64,000 nt of DNA from Tomocerus qinae (taxonomy: Eukaryota > Arthropoda > Collembola > Entomobryomorpha > Tomoceridae): positions 9,327,501 through 9,391,500 of the forward strand of contig CM034549.1 of the NCBI GenBank assembly GCA_020055645.1, given 5' to 3'. Shown in pieces: positions 44,501-56,500 of the stretch (the stretch's first letter is position 1; the number at the start of each line of letters is the position of its first letter). A program made the translations under genes and the position numbers. The notes beneath the pieces are model-generated. The model saw nothing but the letters and a program-made list of their open reading frames with translations. It was not told the DNA's origin and made no database searches.

Positions 44501-47500
44501 CCAATTTATTTTATGTATCTTCTGGGAAGAGTCTAAGCAAATACTATCCCTTTAGTTCCTGTAAATAAAGTTTACACATCCTTATATAGTGACTATAATG
44601 CAAATTCCATAACCAAGTAAATATCCAAGCGAATCCGTTCCGTGACCGGCGAATAACACACAGAGCCTTATAAGCAAGGTGTAGCGTGTAATGTATACGG
44701 TCCTAGGGAAGGAAAGGGAATTTTAATTGTGAGCGACACTTTTATGACTCTCGTAAAGAGAAGATGACGATCCGCCGTAAAAGTAAATTATGCTTTTCTC
44801 TTCTGAGCTGTCTTCCAATCCTATCATCCACGATCCTGCACAACCAACACAACATTCAAAATCCAACTGTAGTCTAACGAATCAACTTGGGGAGGCTTTA
44901 GGCTAATATCCCAAGTAAATGCTCAGCTCTTACGAGGATTCAATTGGCCTCTCTTCTTCTCTATCTCTACAGTAAATGTAAGGGACGTCCGTCACTCTTC
45001 CTTCTTGAGCCAGACTGAGAAGTGGGAGAGGAGAGACGAAATGGACGTCTAAACCAGTTGTCAATTTGAATAAATATTTGCATGGTTTGCCCACAATAAA
45101 ACCCGCATAAATGTCACCATCAACAGCGCTTTATGAGCTTCGCTCCTAATGAGCACAAAACAGCTAACGGAATTCAATTCAACTCTTCACTATAGAAAAG
45201 AATACTAAAATCTCTAGACTCTACATTCCAAATTAGAGTTTAACTGTTCGAGAGTATAATACAATAATTTAGTACTACTACTACGATCCTACAACATCTC
45301 TTCGGCAATTTTCTGCTTAGGATGCGCTGAAAGTTAAATTCTAAATAATGTATTATTGACATCCACAATTTGCTATTGTCATCATTTTTTTCCTTAAGTA
45401 ATGACAAATTGCACATTTTTTACAGACCATCACTTTCAAAGGTGCAGATTACAATATAACAAAGTATAAAACAGTATCTACTTAAAGATGTCTTTAAGTT
45501 TGTACAACTCTCAAATGGCATATTGCATACTATACTATCTTTTACTATCTGTTGCAAACTAAAGAATTATTATACCATATTGATAAGTTCTATTTCGATT
45601 CATAATGCGGTTTTACATTAAATGCCTTACTTTGTATAAATATTAATACTGAATACGAAGATTACGAAGATAAAGCTAGACAAACTAATTTTCAAAATCT
45701 CATACAAAATTAAGGTGTGTGCCATACGAATTCCTATTTTTCCGAAGATAAAATATCTATATAAGATGTGGTAAAGTAATTTTATGTGTCAATAAATATA
45801 ACGAAATTGACATTTAAGCCAAGCAATGGAAGTGGAATCAATTAATATTTTAGTTTTAATAGGCACAATACTTTTTGATTTATTCGGACCCAGTATGTAT
45901 AAAGTGAGCAGATAAAAAGATGGTACCTTCTACGGTAGTAGACAAACTAGAAAGGATCTTTTTAGTGATGCAGTTGTCTGGGACTGTATTTATACACGTA
46001 ATAGTTGTTCAGTGGAATGCTAGAATGTGGTCACATTACATGTAGATAATTATTAAAAAAAGAGGCATCCTTGGTCTAGTTTGCTGATGTTTGTTATCTG
46101 TATGTATCTACGAGTAGTCTGTTTGTCGTCTATCAGTATTCGGTAGCAATAAAACAGTGAAGCTGGAGCGGACGTTTACATAATTGAAATTACCCTGGAA
46201 AATTAAGCCTAAGGACTTAGTTTTATAACTTAGTTAATACTGTAATGCATCTGCACATAGGATACTACTTTTTAGAGCAATGGAAAATGCATTTTTTTAA
46301 AATATAAAAGTGGCTCCATTGCTCCTGGTAAAAAGAGGTCATTTGGAAATGTCTACTGTGTATGTGCACACAATAAAGTAAAAAGTATAATCAAGTAAAC
46401 AACAGAAAGAAAAGAATCAGTCTGTTTGGTCGTTACGTCGCGAATGTGCACGTACAGTTTATATCTGTGAGAGGTGATTTATACTACTAGTAGATTTAAT
46501 TATTATTTAGGTTCTACATGTACCTAATGGCAATGTGTACACAAAAGAAGTAGCTACTACTTTATGATTGCTAATGGGGACATAGTACTGTAGCTTCGTT
46601 TGGTCATGCATACACGAGGCTATAGAATTATTTAGTGAGCTGGGCTGATTGTCAGAATTCTAATTGGTTTATTGACTGCTGCACTACACAAGCCAGATGT
46701 ATATACCTACTCTCCGAACTCTATCCAACTAGTCAAACAGAAGTCGAAGGAGAACGAAATTAAGCCACCTTGAAACAATGCCCTAGGAAATTAAAACACG
46801 TTCATTGTTCACATTACACAGGATTACGCTCATTTGATCATTTGACATGATTTCAGTTATTTATTCGATTGGGCAGAAATATTTGGAAGCAAAGCTGATT
46901 TATTGATTGCCAGTTCACTCAGTTAACCCAGTCACTACCTACATTTTTGGTTATATAGATCAGAACATGACAGTATGCATGCACTTGCCATTTAAATACA
47001 TAGCAGTGGTTGATTCATTTTAATTTAACTGATTTTGAGTTGGTCATCATAAAAAATGAAACAAGATATAATATCAGAATAATATTGTTTTATCTGCTGA
47101 CCAAAATATTTTATTGTGGAAAATAATTTTCTTCTATGATCAAATTAGTAGGTTTCAAATTTTGCTTCTAGGAAAAGTATTAAAATTGGATTGGTTATTG
47201 TTATTACTAGTGTTAGTGTTTAAAGGGAAGTTCATTTGTGTAAGTCGTCTTATCGTCTGGTGCATTTGCATATTATCAGTGCGAGTAATCAATAATTAGA
47301 CGGGTGCATTTTGTTCTGGTTTGCTTCCTACGGTGTGCTACTTACTATTCGTTAGTGATTGCTTACGACTTTTCTCTATGCACAACTTGTTTTGTTTTTC
47401 TAAATTGCACCTACTGACTGAATGCACTTGATTGACTAGATCCACACGGGGTGTAAGCAATAAAAAAAGTTTTATACAAAGTATAGACAATCAGGGACGA

Positions 47501-50500
47501 ATGTGAATTAGATTGTGTATACAAAAGACCCTGTATTAGTGCATTTAGGTTTCTGTTTGATATACTGTTTCCAAATGAGATTGATTGATGATAATCCAGG
47601 AAGAATCTGGCTTGGCCTGGCCAAAACCAAAACATGGGAGCCAGAGTAAAGCGTCTGAGTGTTTTGTTACTGTTGGAAAGAAATTCTATACACGATCTAG
47701 TTGAGATTAGGTTTTAGTGCAGTGATGTTAGGTTTTGTGAGTTTGTAATGTAATGCGAACGAATTTCATGTTCCTTCTTATTGGGTTTATGCTTATTGTC
47801 TGTTTGTTTTAGTAGTCGAGTCTAATCATAATATTTGGGATGGGATGTATTTTGACTGACCTGATGTTTACCTATGATATTTGTCTTAATATGACCATCC
47901 TAGTTTTGTGTACTTTAGAAAATGATATGCAAATATATAGCTACTTATTTACTTATAGTTATTACATTTAAATTACATTGGAATAAGTACGCTTTGTTTT
48001 AGTATACATTTTGATCTTTTTATACGACTTTAGTTCTGACATGAATTTCTTTTTGTCTACTACCTTTCTATGTCATTTTGTAAGTTTGTCTTTGAAAGCA
48101 CTCTGTGTGTGTGCTTATTATAAGGAGAGACGTGCCTTCGTGCTCTTGCTCTTCCTACGCAAATCAAACAGAGAGTAAAGTACAATGCAAGAATTTCATC
48201 CTCTGCAGATTAGAGAACAGGACAGTAACAAGACGATAAGAGAAGTGAAGCCAAGCCCTTCTTTTTGCATTTAAATTGAATCAAATGTCAATTCACATTA
48301 CATCAAATCAAATTCTCAAGTTACTAACGACATAAACATGATACAATAAAGAGAAACATCTCGCACTCTTCTAATATACTTCCAAAGGTGCTTATCTAAC
48401 TTGTTTATGCTCTCCTTACTCCTTCCTATTATTTATGATCAATGATAAAACAAATCGAACTTGTTTTCAGTTGCTCTTTACTTTAACAATCTAAGTAGCT
48501 ATACAAGAACACACCTTCGTTAAAAAATTCTATGACAGTCAAAATCCTTAAACAATTGTTCATTCATAATGGTTATTGAGTTTTGAATGATCCTAATGTG
48601 TTTAATAGTTCAACTAACCATGTAATTAATTTCACGCTACTTCGAACAGGATTGACAATTTATTTATGCTTAACAAATTACTCCTTGTAAAACAATGTAG
48701 GACTAAAGCAAAGTCAATGACTTTTAAACTTGAATGCATTACCATCTGTACACGAGTAAATCAGTTTGGTAAAAAAGATCCGGTAAAGAGCTTAAGTATA
48801 CTTAAAGGTACTTGCAAGTTATTTGACTACAGGAAAGGTAAGACAATTTTTGTGAGAATTGGAAAAGAACAACTTTCGTAACTGTAGACAAGTACAATTC
48901 AAGAGGAAAACATAAAATAAGTTTCTTGAGTGATTTCTCTGGTTTCCCCATTCAGTAGGGAATTCAAAACCATAAAATATTCAATAAATTCCTGAACTCA
49001 GAAAGTTATTAGCATTTCATTATGTCTTCAGGACAGGTTTACAAAAATGAATATATTGCCAGTCAGCCGAATGCATTATAAGAAATATGGATAAGCGTTA
49101 GTAATAATGTGTACTTATCACGGCTTGCATCTATCACCTACTATTAGATATGTGTTTATTTACAATGTGTATTTATGAAGTGAATTCCCAGGACGTTGTA
49201 AATAAAAGTGCATATAATATTGTGTATATAAAGTAGAGCTTAGAGATAAATAAGCCAATTTCTTGTTCGTGGTCCGACTGTTTCATTTCTCCATTTGAGC
49301 TTTAAAGTTTCATGAATGAAACCCGTGAAATTCCACATGGGTTTTTGTACGAGTAGTATAGGGATGTAAAGACGAGAGTGTAAAAACAGAGAGGAAATTC
49401 CACTGAAAAGCAAAGTAAACCAAACCAATGTGCAATTCATAAGGGAGAAATGAAATTAAATGGGATATTTAGACAGGAAATAAACTAAAAGGCAAAGTCA
49501 GAATGTAAGTACACTAAGTCATATGCATAGTAAAGGAATTTCTATGTCGCATGCAGTAAAAGTATGAAAAATTTGCCGGTGAGCCTGCAACGGTGCAAAT
49601 GTCTCATAACTCATAATAAATACTCAAGCTAATACGGGTATTTGCATTTCTATGCGTATCCTTCCTTGGAAATGTTGCTGCAAAATGCGCTAAGCTGAGA
49701 AGCGACTGAAAGAAAGTAAAGGAAATCGAGGTTGCGACTGTTATTTGGTTTGGATGAGTTCTAATGAGATGACTTTTATATGTCTTCTTACAGTCGCATC
49801 TACTTCTTAGACACATAGTTACTACTTAAGGATTTTCTAACTTCTTTTGCCTCGTTTTAATGAATGTATACATACGCACTGCTGGGAATATCTGACATTG
49901 CTATATAAGCATAGGGAAATGATGAGAGATGAAACCGGAACTATTGTGCATGTGTAGGAAACACTAATAACATAAGGAAGACTAACCTCATAAGAGTACT
50001 TGCTACTAACATAAAATAATGCTATTTAAATAATACACTACAATTTAAAGTAAGGAAGGAGGGAAATGAAAGCTAGAGGCTTCTTCCTTCTAAGTAAAAA
50101 GTAAAACTAAAGAGAAGTTTAGCAATGAGATGAAATGAGACGAGTTTCTTTGAGAATCCATCACTCGTTCACTGGTTTGCTCACTGCAAAGGAAAATACA
50201 AAATTGCGTGAACAGACAAATCCTAAGCTATGTACGTATAAACTTTGCAATGCAATGCAAATATTTAGTAACTACTATTTCCTACTTCTTTTGTGCATAA
50301 TAGTCTATAAGCATAGAGAAAGATCAAAATATACAGCGACGGGAGTTGAAAAGATTAGAAAGAAGGCCTGCTTCCTACATCTGGACGGGCTCGTTTCAGA
50401 TAGCAAACTTTTTCCAAGCAAAAAATGTCTTTGGCATACTATAAGTAGTTAACAATAAGGAAAGAATATTCTATAAGAAGGAAACAACTTTTCTTGTCGT

Positions 50501-53500
50501 CCTCTGTGAACTTGTTTCTTCCACCAGCTAACGATAATACTGCTTGTACATGTAGATTATAAGGGTAAAGCATCCTAATAATGCAATACTATCTTATGTG
50601 ATGCTAGAGATGGGATCAGTCAACTCTTCCTCTTTGTCAAGTGAAATAAAGAGCACTTGAGTAAATAGCAAGAAAAAGAAATGTGCATAGTCAATGAAAC
50701 CTTACTCTCTATATCACTTGAAATTGTAGATCTATCTACTTTGTTAGTTGAAACAATATAGCTAGTTGCATGCTATCATTCTATATGTACAATGCATATA
50801 GTCCTTCTATGGTCCACGTAGTAGATTAGCGAGCGTCTGTTTACAAGGAAAGCAAGCAGACAAAGTTGAAGCTTGTTAGTTGTCTTGTCGTGTCATGTTA
50901 TGTCATTTGCATCTATTTAGATATTTTAAGGAGTACTTTACAGCTCACAAGTAACAAACAAATTCAAACCAAATCTAACAACGAAATTGAATTATAAAAA
51001 GTTTATCCCTCAAGTAAATATGTCAAGAAATAGGTAATACATTTACATAACCAACCAGGGTCCACGTACAATCAAATTTGTGTTTGCAGTGATAGAAATG
51101 CGTTAGGATAAATTATTTAACCTGCAGTAAATTAACTTACTGAGAGGCTCATTCTGTTTTCAACCTACGGTAGGTAATTTGAATTAAATCAAAAAAGATA
51201 TTCATAATTCTGTATGGGCTGTTGCTTTCAAAATTGTATTACTAAAAATGAATTAAGGTTACACTTTGGCCCTGCATAGCAACCACAGGGGACTATCAAA
51301 ATGCATGTTAAAAAATCTTTTACATCGACTATTATAACTTCCGGAGGATCAGTCTGATTTTTATGGAACCTACATTTTTGGAACCGTGGACTATCAAGGA
51401 ACAAAAGTTACCATTCGGAATTTTGATATAGTTGCTTTAAATGGACCAAAAACATCAACGTTTTATAAAAAACTAAAAATGACTCATTTTTTTGGGAATT
51501 TGATTTTTTTAAATGCATTTAAAACAACTATATCAAAATTCCGAATGGTAACTTTTGTTCCTTGATAGTCCACGGTTCCAAAAATGTAGGTCCCATAAAA
51601 ATCAGACTGATCCTCCGGAAGTTATAACAGTCGATGTAAAGATATTATGATGAATTTTAAATGCATGGAGGTTGACCCGAATTGCTGATGATGGAATACC
51701 GAGGGCATAAGTCAATGCAATTCCAAAAAATTAGTTTCTAGGAAACGGGGAAGTGTATTATATTATAAAGATTTCTATACTGACTTGTATAGTAGCATTT
51801 CCACCTGTCGTCATTGGCAATGTTATTACAAATACTTTAGTACAAAATCTTTTTGTTTGCATCTTGCTTCAATGCATTCATACTTGTAAGTTTAAGTTAT
51901 AACCATGGTTGTTATAACTACTATCAAAGATGTCTATTGTCCATGTGACATAAACGGCCATCAAGTACAAGCATTGACACCGTAGTCATAGTGATATAGT
52001 ACTAACCAAAGTACTAACCAATAGATTTACAAATATTATACCATAAGACGGCCGTTTATGCCGCATGGAATTCATTTTGTTATTGACTTGATAGCATCTT
52101 GTTTATCAATATTGCACTGCCAAAACTTCCCCTTGAGGTAGTGGAATGGCCGGGTAGGTTAACTATGGGGTTTCGGATGTGACAATTGACGGGTTAAATT
52201 TTGGAAATTATATTTTTTTCGTTAGCAACCAACGTAAACAGCGTCCTTAAGGCAATGGTGCATGTTTCAAAAGACTCAGATTGTTTTTGCCACAAATGGG
52301 GATGTTGCTGGGCAACCAGCAAAAATTATCATAGAGGGTAAATGGGAATCGGAAAAATTCGTACTTTTTTTTGGAAATTCCCTAAGGATCTGAGACCACT
52401 GGTCCTACAGTCGTACAATAATTTTTTAAAAATTCTTCGATACTTATTCTATGGTAGTTATATTTAAAATTCAACATTTTGGTCTTCGACTTGAAGATAT
52501 CATTGTTTGAAACCGAAAAATGTGTGTTTTTTTGTGAATTATATATTGCGAATTTATATCTTCAAGTCAAAGCCCAAAATGTGGAATTTTCAATATAACT
52601 ACCATAGAATAAGTATCGAAGAATTTTAAAAAAATTAATGTACGGCTGTAGGACCAGTGGTCTCAGATCCTTAGGGAATTTCCAAAAAAAAGTTACTGGC
52701 AAATATGATAGTCGAGAGATTATTTTCGTTTCCAGGCACCTGGGCTTTAAAATTGACGAAACATTTTTAGGATGAAATAAATATGTTTTCTCAACGAAAG
52801 ATAAAGAAAGACTCATAAAGATCACCCTAGAAAATTATTGCCAAATGTGATGTGTAAGTCGTAGTAATGTAATGTCATAAAATTGGATTTTCGAGTGTGA
52901 GGGAGTGGGAGAAAAATGTGTTTTGTGATTAGTAGGGGCGTTGAGCAATCCAAATCCATAGCTTGTTAAGGTAAAGATTCAGTGATACAAAGCAATCAAA
53001 CATAACACCAAATAGTTAAACTAAGGAGGATGCCTACATATTATGGTGCACATACTTATTTGAGTTCGGGAAACTGTGATTCGGTAAAAATATTCAAGAG
53101 AAGGAGTTTGACTGAACATGAACATTCGACTTTTTCTGCTCTGCGTTTGCTTTTTCTTGTTTCCCCTCTCAGGTGTCAAAATTCTCACAACAGACCATTA
53201 GTGAGACACTTTCTCAACTTTTTCCTCGCTAACTAACTAGAGTTGCACTGTTGGGTTGAAGTAGACCTGCTGAACGCTATAAATAAGGCAACCTGAACAA
53301 AAGTAAAGAATGGCACGACTCTGTTGTCATTGTTAGCTGGTTTAGACCATGTTTCTCCTCTCGTCATAACTTCTCTGCCCTGCTACTGTTTCTTTCTGTG
53401 CACTGTATACATTAGTGGATAAAGTTAGACTAATTCTATTCTTTCAATATTACTGTGTACTTGCAACTGCCTTCTTCCTACTTGCTCTGTGTACATATCA

Positions 53501-56500
53501 TAGGTTTCCTCATTTTAGAAACTTTGGCTTTTCTATAACTATATACGATCATTTTCTGAGGTTAGTGCTTAATAGCATTCGATTGTTTTGTTTCCTGTGA
53601 AGAATTCTTAGGAAAACCTAGGCTTATTGTACTCTGTAATAAGCTAGGCTTCCACAATAATTTCTTTAATTTGATTTATGTTCCCGGAATTTCTCATTTG
53701 ACACTCTCTGAGTGAAAGATAATTCTCCATATGCATGAAATTGTGATGACTGATGACACGCACATTCTATAAGCACAACGTGCAGACAGACGTGGTAGAA
53801 GAATGTAACATTTTGAATGGTACTGACAAAACCAGGCTCTATGTAGGATAATTGCAGAAATAAACCTGATAAAATTATAAAACACAAATAAATTCTATTA
53901 TACAATCGTAGACTTAGAAAAATTTACTAATCTATGTATGCATGGTAGCGCAGATTTGAATTTTACCGCGTTGATCCTAGGGGGCATTATTATTACTATA
54001 TAATACCTTTCGAAATCGAGTCGCGCATGCTAGCCAACTTGAGCTTTTAACATTTGCACGTTATAACATATTTGCCTTGAGAAAATTCAAACGCCGGCCA
54101 AAAACAATTCGGCTCAGAACATCATCGATACTATGCATCACAACGGTGTACGTTCACATATGAGATTATTATCATTGCCGAGTGTGCAACTTTGGATACA
54201 GTAGGAATCGTCCCCAATCTCTACCTAAATGGATCAGCGACGCTACCTACCTATCCAAGTACACAGATTTACATGGTACTGTATTCTGTACATATTATAT
54301 TGTATTACACAATGAGACCATTAATACGCTTACATATGCTAAAATCACTATAATATAATATAAATCATGCAAAAAATTACATTACATGATTCTAAGCTAT
54401 AAAATGTATTCCTAAACCGAAAATGCTTATTGAGTTTTAGTGACATTCTAGTTAGTTAATAATAATATTAATTGGGTCTAAAACAATCTTATGATATAAA
54501 CTGCTGCTAAAAATGTCAATTTTATGTATTATCTGTATTTGGTTCCGGAAAATTGTAATAATTTTAACAGAAAATCGATAATAATAGATCAGAGATCTTA
54601 CGGGCAAGTCTTATTTCATTCCTTGATGCATTACTTCAATCGTTCGTGTTATTGGGCTTTATACTATTTGCTCATAATGTAAAATATTAGTACTTAAGTA
54701 AATCACCATTTGTGAAGCGAAAAAAAGCTGAGGGTGGGCCGCGAAAGCTTTCTGATTCTTTCTCATTAGTTGCATTATAGGTAGGGATACTCGAATAGAG
54801 AGCGTACGAGTAGGTTGAAAATACTTTGTACTTTGGAGCTAAGAATGAAATATGATGATAACACTTGTGTGTCAATTCACAATCATTTTTCATTGATGGT
54901 TCGGCTAAGTTTCTCCTCCCTCCCTCCATTCCTTCGTGGTCTGGTATAAATAAAATATCCATCTCTGTGTAATACACACACTTAAATATGTAAGCTGCCT
55001 ACTTTCCTTTTCGTGTCAGCCTACTATCTCAAGTACTGAAACTTTTATATGAACTTACTTATGTATAGACATACAGCTACATAAATGTATCGTAAGTGAA
55101 CGAGAACCAAGCTTTATATAGAAAACCATTCGTTTCGTATACTTACACTTTATTCTTACATGGCATTATTACATTAAGTATATTTTCTACCACATAAATG
55201 CAGGATAAGCACATCTAAACTGAAAATCGGAAACTAGAATATGACTCTTGGTCTCGTCTCCTGTTTTTGCCTATAGGTAAAGACGAACGGAGATGGAGAA
55301 AGCAGGATCTTTTGTTATTGTTAGAAAGTGGGTAGTTAAGTGCAGAGTTATGGATCCACCTGAGGGACAGTGTGGATATAGTAAAAAGAAAAGCTTTCTG
55401 TTGAATTTGTATAAGTGCACCTAGTAGCATTATATAGTGTAATAATATAATGGAATGGAAAGTACAATGTTATGTTCGTTGTAGTACGGAAAGAAGAATA
55501 AAGACCAAGTTTGAATTGATGTTTGATGTCTGTTTTTCGTTTGAAGGTATTTTCCGAGGCGAGAGTGTTCTTCAGTGTCGGTGGGAAAAAGTACCCAGGG
55601 GATCCCATCTCCTACACCCCTATGGAAGACTGTATTTTCGAAGAGCCGAAAAATGTCACGATAAAGCTGCATCATCGAATTGGCCAATATGTCAAGTTGC
55701 AATTGTTCTTCGCTGCCAAATGGATTCTCATCAGTGAACTTACTTTCGACTCCCGTAAGTTTTTCACATTTATTAACATCAACATTCACACACTTGCCAT
55801 TTTTATTCCCAACCACAACTCAAAAGACCTAAAATATCCATTTTAACTTTAACTGAGTGGGATTTTTTGAAAGCTTATCATTTTAAGTATGCTTATTTCC
55901 ATCAAATGTTACCACTATTTTGCAACACTTAACTTCATTATTCATAGCAAACCTTAGGTGCACTGTGCGTTAGAATAATTTGTGCGTTGAAAATACATAA
56001 AGCTGTATCCGTAGTTCTACATTATGAATATTATAGTACGAAATATGCTATTTATTGTTATATCTACAGTCCAAAATATTTTATTGATGCCAATGTTTTA
56101 ATATCATGTCCTAAGTAATTTAGGTTTGTAAACATTCCTTGGTATAAAGAATTGTGAAATCACAGGAAAGAGTGTGGAAACGTTTGAATTGACTTTTCTT
56201 ACATGTATTTAAAAGGAAGTTCATTTGTGTACATTTGTAAAGGTGACACTGACAGTGAAGTATATTGGAAGACGATTGTATTGGTTTTACTTACTTTCAA
56301 ACAGTAACAATGAACATCTAGATTAGGTTCCTGTTATTTGTTATCCCTCTCTAAAGCTAGCTTGTTATGAATCTATGTATATATTTTGCTACATGACATG
56401 ATGGAAACCATCTAAACAGTATTTTGTGTAATAATTGAAATAATTCAGCTGTATTTTAAAATGACTCATGGGGTAAGGAAATGACAAGATCAGCGCAATT

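Larger units (their letters stand above)
41634..55546 (+). other. DDR intron of 13.9 kb, with hairpin cluster
   Basis: It contains the inverted-repeat cluster at 51301-52694. The rest (41634-51300 and 52700-55546) has no gene or recognisable element. The 105-codon frame at 50135-50452 is not supported. Confidence 0.8.

Noticed and set aside
50135-50452. 105-codon + strand open frame
   Set aside because: One weak hydrophobic stretch but no recognisable family or gene signals; length is within chance for 64 kb.
55430-55816. 128-codon - strand open frame
   Set aside because: It is antisense to the well-supported DDR exon 55547-55754, and the coding bias of that exon explains it.
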